From Lachnospiraceae bacterium (GTDB lineage: Bacteria; Bacillota; Clostridia; Lachnospirales; Lachnospiraceae): DNA of 40,077 bases. Of the stretch, positions 23,416 through 32,700 are shown one piece after another. The DNA is taken from positions 1-40,077 of the forward strand of contig JABZIV010000018.1 in the NCBI GenBank assembly GCA_015258095.1. Reading direction: 5' to 3'. Numbering within the stretch: position 1 is the stretch's first letter; each line of letters begins with the position of its first letter. The notes under the pieces were generated by a model that did not search any database, was not told the origin of the DNA, and was given only the letters and a program-made list of their open reading frames with translations. The translations under genes were made by a program, and so were the position numbers.

Positions 23416-24834
23416 ATGAAAATCTATAACACCATGTCGAAAGAGAAGGAAGAGTTCATCCCGATTGAGGAGGGAAAAATCAGAATGTATGTCTGCGGAC
23501 CGACCGTTTACAATCTGATTCATATCGGGAATGCCCGTCCGATGATTGTTTTTGATACCTTCCGCCGTTTTATGGAATACAAAGGATATGATGTTTGTTA
23601 CGTTTCCAACTATACGGATGTGGATGATAAGATTATCAAGGCGGCAACAGAGGAAGGCGTGGATTGCCCGACCGTAACGAAGCGCTATATTTCCGAAGTG
23701 GAAAAGGATATGCAGGATCTGAATATTGAGAAAGCGACAGCGCATCCGAAGGCTACGGAAGAAATCGGAGGGATGATTGCCCTCATTGATACTTTGGTGC
23801 AGAAGGGCTTTGCTTATCCGGTGGACGGAACGGTATATTATGATACGAGCGCTTTTCCCACTTACGGAAAGCTTTCCCACAAGAACATGGACGAGCTTCG
23901 TTCCGGTCTTCGGGAGTTGAAAGTTTCCGGAGAGGAAGAGAAGAAGAGTCCCACCGATTTCGTGCTTTGGAAGCCGAAAAAGATGGGAGAACCGTACTGG
24001 AATTCTCCCTGGAGTGAAGGAAGACCGGGCTGGCACACGGAGTGCTGTGTTATGGCACCGAAGTACTGTGGAGGACAGCTGGACATCCATGCCGGCGGCG
24101 AGGATCTCATTTTCCCTCATCATGAAAATGAAATTGCACAGTATGAAGCGGCGCATGGCGAGCGCTTCGCACACTATTGGATGCACAATGCTTTTATCAA
24201 CATAGACAATAAGAAGATGTCGAAGTCCCTTGGGAACTTCTTCACCGTGCGGGATGTTACCGCCGAGTTTGATCCGATGGTGCTTCGTTTCTATATGCTT
24301 TCCGCGCACTATAGAAGTCCGCTCAATTTTTCGAAGGAGTTGATGCAGTCCGCGAAGGCATCTTTGGATCGGATTCTTCATGCGATTTGGCGGCTGGAAG
24401 ACCTCTATCCCCGTCTGAAAAAAGAACAGTGTTCGAAAGAGGAAGAGGAGATTTTAAAGAAAGCGGAAGCCTATGTAGCCACATTTTCAGAGAAGATGGA
24501 AGATGATTTAAATACCGCCGATGCAATTACCCAGATTTTTGAGTTGGTGCGTCTATCCAATGCTTCAGCCGGAGAGGATTCTTCCCAGGATTTTGTGGAG
24601 AAGATGAAGAATTCCATTGTGACGCTGATGCAGGTGCTTGGAATTCGTACCGAAAAGAAAGAGGAAGAGCTCGACGACAGTCTGGAAGAGAAGGTTACAG
24701 AGCTGATTCAGAAACGTACGGAAGCGAAGAAAAACAAAGACTTTGCGGAAGCGGATCGCATCCGGGATCAACTCCTCGAGATGGGAATTGCCCTGAAAGA
24801 TACTAGAAACGGGGTAGAATGGCAGAAGATATAA
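23416..24834 (+). CDS. cysS: Cysteinyl-tRNA synthetase
   Basis: A 472-residue class I synthetase that charges tRNA-Cys. VCGPTVYN (Cys27, a zinc ligand) precedes the HIGN form of the HIGH motif. The second zinc segment is GWHTECCVM, and HAGGEDLIFPHHENEIAQ is strongly conserved. KMSKS is at residues 267-271. AGAGGGCAGT precedes the ATG. It overlaps mrnC by 16 bases, a common Firmicute linkage (cysS-mrnC-rlmB). Its activity would set the tRNA-Cys charging level that the leader at 3158 probably senses. Confidence 0.97.
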   Translation: MKIYNTMSKEKEEFIPIEEGKIRMYVCGPTVYNLIHIGNARPMIVFDTFRRFMEYKGYDVCYVSNYTDVDDKIIKAATEEGVDCPTVTKRYISEVEKDMQDLNIEKATAHPKATEEIGGMIALIDTLVQKGFAYPVDGTVYYDTSAFPTYGKLSHKNMDELRSGLRELKVSGEEEKKSPTDFVLWKPKKMGEPYWNSPWSEGRPGWHTECCVMAPKYCGGQLDIHAGGEDLIFPHHENEIAQYEAAHGERFAHYWMHNAFINIDNKKMSKSLGNFFTVRDVTAEFDPMVLRFYMLSAHYRSPLNFSKELMQSAKASLDRILHAIWRLEDLYPRLKKEQCSKEEEEILKKAEAYVATFSEKMEDDLNTADAITQIFELVRLSNASAGEDSSQDFVEKMKNSIVTLMQVLGIRTEKKEEELDDSLEEKVTELIQKRTEAKKNKDFAEADRIRDQLLEMGIALKDTRNGVEWQKI

Positions 24835-25253
24835 AGAAGTTTTCGGAAGATGCAGAGCAGATTCCCCCTCTAAGCTTAGCTTATGTGGGGGATTCTATTT
24901 ATGATTTCTTCGTGCGGGACTATCTGATACGGGTGCTTTCCGGATCATTAAATAAGATCAACGGGAAAAAGAAGGAACTTGTCTGTGCGAAAGCGCAGTC
25001 CGCCATCATGGCTTTTTTTCTGGATAAAAAGATTCTCACGGAGGAAGAGTTCTCCGTATATCGAAGAGCAAGAAACCATAAGTCGCAGAGCCATTCGAAA
25101 AATTCGGCGATACAGGATTATCGCCGTGCGACAGGCTTTGAGGCCGTGCTCGGCTTCCTGCACTACCGGGGGGAGAAAGAAAGGCTTCAGTTTCTGATGG
25201 AAGAGGGACTGGCCTTTCTTTTGCAAGCGACAGAAAAGAAGGAAGATGCGTAG
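24819..25253 (+). CDS. mrnC: Mini-ribonuclease III
   Basis: A 144-residue RNase III-like nuclease without a double-stranded RNA binding domain; it matures 23S rRNA ends in Bacillus. The catalytic segment is LAYVGDSIYDFFVR, and YRRARNHKSQSHSK and FEAVLGFLHY are conserved family blocks. It begins inside cysS and ends at a TAG that lies in a 23-bp tandem duplication. Length is normal for the family. Confidence 0.93.
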   Translation: MAEDIKKFSEDAEQIPPLSLAYVGDSIYDFFVRDYLIRVLSGSLNKINGKKKELVCAKAQSAIMAFFLDKKILTEEEFSVYRRARNHKSQSHSKNSAIQDYRRATGFEAVLGFLHYRGEKERLQFLMEEGLAFLLQATEKKEDA

Positions 25254-25294
25254 ATTCAGTATGTAGGGACTCGTAGATTCAGTACGTAGGGACT
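25249..25294 (+). repeat. 23-bp tandem duplication at the mrnC stop
   Basis: Units 25249-25271 and 25272-25294 differ at one base. The first contains the mrnC stop codon TAG, so the duplication repeats the end of the gene into the spacer. It looks recent. The remaining spacer to rlmB shows no structure. Confidence 0.85.
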
Positions 25295-25352
25295 TCCGCA
25301 CCGGCAGGGGAAAGAGCGGATTTATAGAGAAAGATTTGGAGAGAGAGGGAGA

Positions 25353-26096
25353 ATGAGAGAAGAAGGCTACACTTTAATAGGAAGAAATCCGGTAATGGAG
25401 GCATTCCGTGCGAAGAAGACGATTGACCGCTTATTTGTGCAGGACGGTTTAAAAGACGGTCCCATTCTCAGCATTCTCCGGGAGGCGAAGAAGCAGGATA
25501 CGGTGGTGGACTTCGTGAAGAAGTCCCGTCTTGATGAAATCAGTTCCGGAGAAGTGCATCAGGGCGTCATTGCGTATCTTGCGGCATACGCTTATGCCGA
25601 ACTTTCCGACCTTCTTCAAGTAGCAAAGGAGAGAGGAGAGGATCCTTTCTTTTTTCTCCTGGACGGGGTGGAAGACCCGCATAATCTGGGGGCGATGATT
25701 CGTACCGCAAACCTCTCCGGCGCGCATGGCGTGATTATTCCGAAGAGGAGAGCGGTTGGGCTCACGGCAACGGTGGCGAGAAGCAGTGCCGGTGCTTTGA
25801 ATTATACGAAGGTCTGTAAGGTGACGAACCTGGTACAGACCATGGAAGAGTTGAAAAAGGAAGGCATCTGGTTTGTCTGTGCCGATATGGGCGGGCAAAG
25901 TATGTATTCTCTCAACTTGAAGGGGCCGATTTGTCTCGTGATGGGAAATGAAGGCGAAGGGGTTTCCCGTCTGGTGAAAGAAAACTGTGATATGCAGGCA
26001 TCGATTCCCATGAAGGGAGATATTGATTCCTTAAATGTCTCCGTGGCATGCGGTGTACTGGCGTATGAGATTGTGCGGCAACGTCTTCAGGCGTAG
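25353..26096 (+). CDS. rlmB: 23S rRNA (guanosine-2'-O-)-methyltransferase, TrmH/SpoU family
   Basis: A 247-residue SPOUT methyltransferase using SAM. The N-terminal substrate-binding domain (about 1-75) opens YTLIGRNPVMEAFRA. The knotted catalytic domain follows. Motif 1 is LDGVEDPHNLGAMIRTA, motif 2 LVMGNEGEGVSRLVKE, and motif 3 IPMKGDIDSLNVSVACGVL. RlmB methylates G2251 of E. coli 23S rRNA. The orthologue call rests on the full N-domain and linkage to cysS and mrnC. GAGAGGGAGA precedes the ATG. Confidence 0.93.
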   Translation: MREEGYTLIGRNPVMEAFRAKKTIDRLFVQDGLKDGPILSILREAKKQDTVVDFVKKSRLDEISSGEVHQGVIAYLAAYAYAELSDLLQVAKERGEDPFFFLLDGVEDPHNLGAMIRTANLSGAHGVIIPKRRAVGLTATVARSSAGALNYTKVCKVTNLVQTMEELKKEGIWFVCADMGGQSMYSLNLKGPICLVMGNEGEGVSRLVKENCDMQASIPMKGDIDSLNVSVACGVLAYEIVRQRLQA

Positions 26097-26190
26097 CGGA
26101 AAATCGCGCTCATGATAGAATCATTGCGGTACATTTTTGTTGTATGAAACTTTTGCAGTAGCAATCTTTAACGATAAAGGAGTTGTAAGG

Positions 26191-26868
26191 GTGAATGCCA
26201 AAGAAGAGTTTAAGATAGTAGAGCGCTTGTTTTTCTTTGCGCTTTTGATGTTTGTCGGCGGTTTTTACGGCGGATATACCTACAGTTTACGGGGAAAGGT
26301 CTTCGCCAATGCCCAGACGGCAAATCTGGTGATGATGATGCTGTCCTTCGGAAACGGGGATTGGAAGAGAGGCCTCTATTCTTTTGTGCCTCTGACGGCT
26401 TATATTTGCGGTGTTTGTTTTGCGGAACTTCTCGGAGAGAGACTGAACCGAAAGAATCAGTTGGTCTTCGAGCGAATTCTGCTTCTTTTCGAGGCGTTTA
26501 TATCACTCCTTATCGGATTTATGCCGGCGGCGGTGCCGGACCGGATTCCGCAAGTCATGCTCAGTTTTATCTGTGCCATGCAGTTTACGGTGTTTAAGAA
26601 AGCGGAAGGGCTTTCCATGGCGACGACTTTCTGTACCAATCATATCCGGCAAATGGGGGTAAATCTGGTAAAGGGAATTCGGGATAACGATGACAATGCA
26701 TTTTTTGTATCCAGAAGTCATGGCTTCATGCTGCTTTCTTTCTGCGCAGGCGCTTTTGTTGCCGTATCTACCTCTCATGTGTTCGGCTATTACTGCATCT
26801 GGATTACCGTGGCTGTACATTTGTTTTTATTCTATATTACACACAAGGAAAGCATGAAAGAGATTTGA
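26191..26868 (+). CDS. YoaK/DUF1275 family membrane protein
   Basis: A 225-residue protein with about six hydrophobic segments. The family hallmark GGYTYSLRGKVFANAQTANL lies near residues 25-45. A second conserved region is MQFTVFKKAEGLSMATTFCT followed by NHIR. The start is taken as GTG 26191 with AAGGAG eight bases upstream; the frame extends to TTG 26137 without a site. No function is established for the family, although a role as a transporter has been suggested. Its stop at 26866 lies three bases before the aroE ATG, so the pair is probably co-translated. Confidence 0.85.
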   Translation: MNAKEEFKIVERLFFFALLMFVGGFYGGYTYSLRGKVFANAQTANLVMMMLSFGNGDWKRGLYSFVPLTAYICGVCFAELLGERLNRKNQLVFERILLLFEAFISLLIGFMPAAVPDRIPQVMLSFICAMQFTVFKKAEGLSMATTFCTNHIRQMGVNLVKGIRDNDDNAFFVSRSHGFMLLSFCAGAFVAVSTSHVFGYYCIWITVAVHLFLFYITHKESMKEI

Positions 26869-26870
26869 AT

Positions 26871-27731
26871 ATGTTTCAGATAGATGGGAAAACAAAGTTA
26901 TACGGACTTCTGGGAAATCCTGTGGGACACAGTCTGTCTCCGCTGATTCATAACGAGGCCTTTCGCAGATTGTCCGTTAATGGACGCTATCTTGCTTTTT
27001 CTGTAGAGAAGGAGACCCTTCCGAGCGTTCTCTCCGCCTTCCAAAGTCTGCAAATCGGAGGCTTGAATCTGACCATGCCTTTAAAAGAAGCGGTGCTTCC
27101 GCTTTGTGACAGTCTGTCTCCGGAAGCGAAACTTTCCGCATCGGTGAATACCTTACAGTTTCTTCCGGGAGGAGAGCTTCGGGGAACGAGTACGGACGGC
27201 ATCGGATTTTTTCGGGCCTTAGAGAAGAAAAATGGGAGTGTTCAGGGAAAAAGGCTTTGTCTCATGGGACTCGGCGGTGCCGGAAAAGCGATTCTTTGTC
27301 GCGCCGTCTTCACGGAACTGGCAGAAATTATTCTTTTACAAAGAAAGAGTTCCATAGAGAAAAATAAAGCCTTTGTACAGAAAGTGGAGAGAGAGAGCGG
27401 AAGAGAGATTCGGCTTGGCTCCTATGAGGAAGACCTTCCTTCTTCTCTCGAAAAAAGCGATATTCTGGTCAATGCGACAAATGTCGGCATGCTCAGGGAA
27501 GAATCGCTGCTTCCGGACAGGACTTTCCTTCATGCCGGTCTATTTGTTTCGGACTGTATCTATCATCCTATGGAGACGAAGCTCCTTTTGCAGGCAAAAG
27601 AGCAGGGGCTCGCTACGATGAACGGCCTTCCCATGCTTTTTTATCAGGCGGCAGAAGCCTTTCGACTGTGGACGGGAAAGGAGATGCCGGAGGAAATCTT
27701 CGGGCTTTTGGAAGATGCGGTAAGGGAGTAG
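26871..27731 (+). CDS. aroE: Shikimate dehydrogenase
   Basis: A 286-residue NADPH-dependent enzyme reducing 3-dehydroshikimate to shikimate in aromatic amino acid synthesis. GNPVGHSLSPLIHN is the substrate-binding block; NLTMPLK carries the catalytic Lys and STDGIGF the Asp. MGLGGAGKAI is the nucleotide-binding loop, and NGLPMLFYQAAEAF is the C-terminal conserved segment. The start ATG 26871 follows the previous stop almost directly and lacks a strong ribosome binding site, indicating coupling. No other aro genes are present in the window. Confidence 0.94.
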   Translation: MFQIDGKTKLYGLLGNPVGHSLSPLIHNEAFRRLSVNGRYLAFSVEKETLPSVLSAFQSLQIGGLNLTMPLKEAVLPLCDSLSPEAKLSASVNTLQFLPGGELRGTSTDGIGFFRALEKKNGSVQGKRLCLMGLGGAGKAILCRAVFTELAEIILLQRKSSIEKNKAFVQKVERESGREIRLGSYEEDLPSSLEKSDILVNATNVGMLREESLLPDRTFLHAGLFVSDCIYHPMETKLLLQAKEQGLATMNGLPMLFYQAAEAFRLWTGKEMPEEIFGLLEDAVRE

Positions 27732-27764
27732 CTTCGGGTATTAAAAATAGCTCCTTTATAAATA

Positions 27765-27903
27765 GTCCCCGCAGATGTTTCTTCAAAAAGACGCTTGCGC
27801 TCGGTTCCGACGGAACGGTACTAAGCTGAAAACTTCGCTTTACTCGTTTTCAGCAAGTACCGCCGTCTCCAAACGCTTTTTGCAAGAAACATTCTGCGGG
27901 GAC
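27765..27903. repeat. 139-nt imperfect palindrome with GTCCCCGC ends
   Basis: Left arm GTCCCCGCAGA-TGTTTCTT (from 27765) matches the reverse complement of the right arm ending GCGGGGAC at 27903, with a one-base insertion. Pairing resumes at CAAAAAG/CTTTTTG and again at the centre, GTAC-AAGCTGAAAAC (27818-27833) with GTTTTCAGC-AAGTAC (27846-27860). A local GTTCC-GAC-GGAAC hairpin lies in the left arm. This resembles a REP/MITE-like element or a structured RNA. A small ORF across it is not convincing. Confidence 0.75.
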
Positions 27904-28017
27904 GATCTTTATGTTGAGGCTAAAGTTTATTTAAAATGCATTTATCAAAGTCGTCCGCGTTGACCACCGCCGTCTCCAATGACGGATGTCGAAACAGGAA
28001 CGGGGACGCTCTATATG
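27859..28017 (+). repeat. Imperfect direct repeats linked to the palindrome
   Basis: The 14-mer ACCGCCGTCTCCAA occurs at 27859-27872 and 27966-27979. Each copy is followed at similar distance by CGGGGACG-TCT-TATG (27897-27913; 28001-28017, two differences). The second unit (about 52 bases) looks like a partial copy of the right half of the palindrome and ends just before the mgtE stop codon. Confidence 0.65.
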
Positions 28018-28022
28018 GATGT

Positions 28023-29423
28023 TTACGCTGCGCCGATATGCAGGATATTCAAGAGTAAAATCCAGGTTAAGCCGTAGTAGCTGACGACACCGACTAGGTC
28101 ATTGATGGTGGTGATCAGCGGTCCGGAGGCGGCTGCCGGGTCGACGCCGACTTTCTTAAAGAAAATCGGGGTGATGGTTCCGACAAAGGAAGAAATCACC
28201 ATGGAAACCATCAGAGAGACACCGATGCAGGCGGATATCGCAACGGCGAGGTGTAGTGGCTGCTGTTTAAATAAAGCAAGGTAGACACCGATGCCGACCA
28301 GAGAGAAGACGCCGATAACAAGTCCGTTCAGTCCGCCGACAGCCATTTCTTTCCCAATCAGACTCAGCTTCTGCTTTCCGGTGAGTCGCTCGTCCATCAG
28401 TACACGGATGGTTACCGCAAGGGACTGTGTCCCGACATTACCGGACATATCGAGAATTAAGGACTGGAAAGCCATAATGATGGTGAGCTGCGCTACAACG
28501 GTTTCAAAGAGTCCTACAACCGTGGAAACCACGAGACCGAGGAAGAGCAGGATGACGAGCCAGGGAAGGCGCTTCTTTACACTGTCCCAGAGCGGCTCAT
28601 TCAGATCTTCTTCTGCGGAAAGACCTCCCAAACGGGCGTAGTCTTCACCCATCTCTTCATCATAGACTTCCAAAACATCTTGTGCCGTGATGACACCGAG
28701 GATGATGTTGTTTTCTCCGAGAACGGGGATGGAGTTCTCCGCGTATCCCTTGATTCGTTCCAAACAATCCTCTATTTTTTCATCCGCATAGACGAAGGGA
28801 TAACCGGTTTCCGTAATATCTTCAAGCTTTGTATCTCTTCGTGCGATAATCAGTTCTTTCAAATCGATGGCGCCATAATAGGAGCCGTCCTCATGCACGA
28901 CATAGACTTTCGAGATGTTATCATGCTCGGCAGCCTGCTGAATCAGGGATTTCATGGCATCCGCGATGTTTAAGCGATTGTCCAGAAAAACGAAGTTCGT
29001 GGTCATACGGGAACCGATGAAGTCCTCGTCGTATGCAGCCAGAATCTGCAATTCGTTCCGGTCTTTCAGCGGCATCTTGGAGAGCCAGAGAGTCTTCTTC
29101 TCCGGATCGGCTTCACGGAGGAGGGATACCGCATCATCCGGCTCCATGCCGGCAAGAATGATACCGGCTTTCTCCGGACTCAGTTCCTCTAAGTAAAGAT
29201 AGCCGTGCTCAACGTATTCCATGACTTCACTGAGGCGTTCATTGTCCAGTAAACTGTATAAATATTTCCGTTCCTCTTCTTCTAAAAGAGGAAGAGCGGA
29301 GGCAAGATCGTTTGCATGGTATTCATCTAATTTTTCATGAAGCACTTCCGCTTCGTCCCCGCTGCGAAGCAGGTCGATAATCTCCTGGATATAGTCCTGT
29401 GGGATTCTTTCGTTTTCGTTCAT
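28023..29423 (-). CDS. mgtE: Magnesium transporter MgtE
   Basis: A 466-residue homodimeric Mg2+ channel. The N-terminal cytosolic domain (about 10-125) is followed by paired CBS domains (about 130-255) that sense Mg2+. A connecting helix and about five transmembrane helices (from about 285) follow. DMSGNVGTQSLAVTIR and GVDPAAASGPLITTINDLVG are conserved pore blocks. The start codon is at 29423; AGGAGG lies seven bases upstream on the minus strand, and the longer ORF to 29498 is not used. It is convergent with aroE across the palindrome. No M-box riboswitch is recognisable in its leader. Confidence 0.96.
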   Translation of the reverse strand: MNENERIPQDYIQEIIDLLRSGDEAEVLHEKLDEYHANDLASALPLLEEEERKYLYSLLDNERLSEVMEYVEHGYLYLEELSPEKAGIILAGMEPDDAVSLLREADPEKKTLWLSKMPLKDRNELQILAAYDEDFIGSRMTTNFVFLDNRLNIADAMKSLIQQAAEHDNISKVYVVHEDGSYYGAIDLKELIIARRDTKLEDITETGYPFVYADEKIEDCLERIKGYAENSIPVLGENNIILGVITAQDVLEVYDEEMGEDYARLGGLSAEEDLNEPLWDSVKKRLPWLVILLFLGLVVSTVVGLFETVVAQLTIIMAFQSLILDMSGNVGTQSLAVTIRVLMDERLTGKQKLSLIGKEMAVGGLNGLVIGVFSLVGIGVYLALFKQQPLHLAVAISACIGVSLMVSMVISSFVGTITPIFFKKVGVDPAAASGPLITTINDLVGVVSYYGLTWILLLNILHIGAA

Positions 29424-29510
29424 GCATCTTCCTCCTACAGATTTTATGATATGGGATACGATAGATAAAATCCTGTGGAAGGGCTCCCGACTTTCCACAA
29501 AAGCGATGAT

Positions 29511-29540
29511 AGTGTAACACTAAAAGGAAGAAGATAGCAA
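29511..29540 (-). promoter_or_regulatory. Promoter of mgtE (minus strand)
   Basis: Read on the minus strand, TTGCTA (29540-29535), an 18-bp spacer and TACACT (29516-29511). A hairpin, TGTGGAA/TTCCACA (29474-29480 with 29492-29498), lies in the leader. Confidence 0.5.
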
Positions 29541-29659
29541 TGTTTTCTTCTGTTTTTCTTCCCCGCTGAGGGGAGGGGAAAAGAAGAAAGGAATCTTCAA
29601 AAGAAAGAGACGGGAGAGCCTTCCTTATCGACTCAATTTATTTAAATATAATTCTTTTT

Positions 29660-29688
29660 TTGAGGAATTCATCAATTTTTTATAGAAT
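29660..29688 (+). promoter_or_regulatory. Promoter of the adhesin gene
   Basis: TTGAGG (29660-29665), a 17-bp spacer and TAGAAT (29683-29688). The gap 29541-29782 is strongly AT-rich. It also holds a CCCC-GCTGA-GGGG hairpin near 29560 and a perfect 14-bp palindrome, AAATGAATTCATTT (29738-29751), in the leader, which may be regulatory. Confidence 0.65.
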
Positions 29689-29782
29689 TTGTCTAATAAA
29701 TCGCTTTTATAGGTCGATAAACAGTTAAGAACTTTTTAAATGAATTCATTTGCATCAGGAGACCGGAGGAAAAGAGGAGTCT

Positions 29783-32700
29783 ATGCATAGAGAGTTGAGG
29801 AATGGATGGAGTTGCCGTCCCGAACGGAATTTGTCAGGAGGACAGAGCGGGAAACGGAACAAGAAAGCCGGCGGCATCAAGAGGGGAATGGCGTATTTCC
29901 TCACTTTTTTGATGCTTGTCGGAAATGTGCAGACAGTTGCCTACGCGGAGGAAAGTGCACGAAATTTGGCAGGAAGCATCCACCGGGAAGAGGCGATAGG
30001 CGGATCCACCACAGAAGGAGCACAGGGAGGAACAGGTTTTTCTTCATCCGGAGGCACGCAGGGGGAAACAGGTTTATCTTCTTCTGTAGGAGAACAGGAG
30101 GAAAGAAGCGTCTCTCATTCCGAAGGCGAAGAGGCATCTTCTTCGGAGATAAAAAAAGAGAAGACCGCCGTTACGGAAGGCACGGGAACGACGGAGGAGA
30201 AAAAGACAGAAGAGAAGGACGAAGACAAGGCAGAGGAAAAGGACAGCCTTCCAGCGGGCACGTTCACGGAGAGCCTCCCCGGAGTCGGTACCGTTACCGC
30301 ATCCTTTGAAGAGGGCACTTTCCCGAGCGGAACCACGATGAAGGTGGAGAAGGTAGAAGAAAACAGTGTCATAGAGAAAGCAAAGGATGCCATCCTGAAG
30401 AAGTATCAGGAGAAGAATCCCGGCTTTCATCCGGATATCGATATCGTTACAGCAGTCGATATCACTTTTTACCATGAAGAAAATGGAGAAGAAAAGGAAG
30501 TACAGCCCAAAGCCGGAAAGAAAGTCGACGTTCGTTTTCAAAAAACGGAAAAGATAGAGAAGGTTTTGTCGGATGAGGAGAAGGAACTGCAACTCGTGCA
30601 CCTTCCGGAAGGCCTTCCTGTGGAGATTCTTCCCTTAAAGGAAGAAAGAGACGACCTTCTTTTTTCCGCAAAACATTTCAGCCCGACGGTACTGGCAGCC
30701 ACGCCTACGGCAGGGCTTAGTGCCGATGCCCATGATTTTAAAGCCTTCTGGATGGAAGCCCCGGCTACGAGTAACGATACAGGGCGCTGGTATACCGACG
30801 GCAGTAACGGAGATATGCGGAAGCAGAAGAAGTTAAATCTCGTTCCGCAGCAGTATACTTCCAATGCAGTCATTACTTCGACTATCGGGGTGGAGCTGAC
30901 CTTAAAGGGAAATAAGAATACAAAGTACAAGCCGGGAACGGTCACCATGGATATTCCCGCCAGAATCTATAAGGGATGGGACAGCAGTGATCCGAATAAG
31001 ATTGCGGTGTCTTCTCTAAAGACGATCAATCAATATCCGCTTCTTCCGGCGATTTCAACCGGAGTACCGGAGGCGCCGGGGACAAACCCGCAGAGTAGTT
31101 TTAACTATACGATTGTACAGAAGGATCTTGGCGGAGGAAAAACGGCGGAGTATTTCCGTCTGAAGAATTTCCGTGAGTTAAGCGGCGGTGTCACCTTTAA
31201 GGCGGATATCGTCTATAACCTGACTCCTTCGATGCTTTCGGTGACCCATCAGGTCGTAAACGGAAAACCGAAGGGAGTCTACGACAACCATTTTCCGGTA
31301 ACGATGCAGATTGACCATGAAGACAACAGCCTCGATGCAGTAGATCAGAAGGAACTTTCCGTGCATGTGGAGACGGAGGTAAAACCTACGACGATGGAAC
31401 TGAAACACGGAGAGGCGGATGTCAATAAAGGGATCTTCTTCACCTGGGATAACAGCTGGGGAGACAAGCCCGACGATGCGGATCAGTATTTTTACGGGGT
31501 ATGGTACCTGCGTGTTGACCGTGCAGTAGGAAGCTCGCAAGCCTTTGATTATACTTTTCATACAGCGAGTCTCGCGGACTCCGATGGCGGTATCTTAGTC
31601 GGTGCGAAGAAGCTTCCGATGAACGGGGGCAGCGACAACTACTTTTACAAAAAAAATATCGAGATTTATGCGAAAAACGGCTATGCGAATATTGCAAGAT
31701 ATATGGGAACGGGACCGAACCCGAATCCGCCTGCCAATGCACCTTATCTCGCAAACCCCGTAGAGCGCTCTTATGTGGGAATTCCGAAAGACCCCAGTGT
31801 GGCGGGACTCCCTACGTTTCAACCCTATGTGGAAGGCACAAACTATGCAAATTCGGACTATAACTCGCAGTTGTATGCGCTCCTTTACAAGTATCCGTAT
31901 ACGAAATTAAAGGCAGCGCGGGATGCGCACATTAACTTAAGTACAGATGGAATAGTACTCAAAAACAAAATCACCTTTACAGAGCACTGGGCAGACGGCT
32001 ATACCCGGAATGGCGAAGCGCATCTCACGGATAAGATGAAGGTGCTGGTACATCCTTCCAGTGCCGGGGACTTTCTGAACACGAAGTATAACAGCGGAGC
32101 AAGACAGTATTACCTCGGGATTTTCGGAACACAGAGTATTTATAAGGATGGAAATGACGGTCCGCTGATTTATAGTAACTGGTATGACAGCTTTACGCTC
32201 TCATCCAGCTATCAGGCAAAGAACAGTTCCGTTGTGCTGAATTCGGACGGGACGTATAAGACGTCCTCGAATCCTGCCGTTCCGGGTTCCGGAGTGACCA
32301 TTACCGACCGGCCATATTACCTCTACCGGACAACGACGGGGAGTGTAAATGGGCAACCCCTCGCTGCGACGCAGAACAGCGCGGTTTCGGATGTATACGG
32401 ATTACAGCATGGCCAGGGAAACGATGGCGATGTCTATCGGGGCACCCCGTATAAGTTATCGGATGACGATTATCACTATAGAAGAATCTACATGAAAGAC
32501 ATGAAGGCTTACGATGTAGAGAAGGTAAATAACGAAATCATCGGTTTTGCAAAGAAGGCGGAAGCCAAGAAGGAGTATACGGAGTATCCGCCCGTGGAGG
32601 TTTGGCTTAGGAAGAAGGGGGATTCTTCCTTCTTCCATTACGGTTCGTTTACCTTGAACCGCTATAGACAGTATATCTTCACCCCGGAAGCTACATACCA

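Noticed and set aside
23221..24381. 386-codon ORF on the minus strand across htrA and cysS
   Set aside because: Antisense to two well-conserved genes, with no start signal or family similarity.
27775..27963. 62-codon ORF in the aroE-mgtE gap
   Set aside because: It lies within the palindrome and has no ribosome binding site or similarity.
29424..29560. Possible M-box magnesium riboswitch upstream of mgtE
   Set aside because: I could not find the conserved M-box core on the minus strand; only a simple 7-bp hairpin is present.
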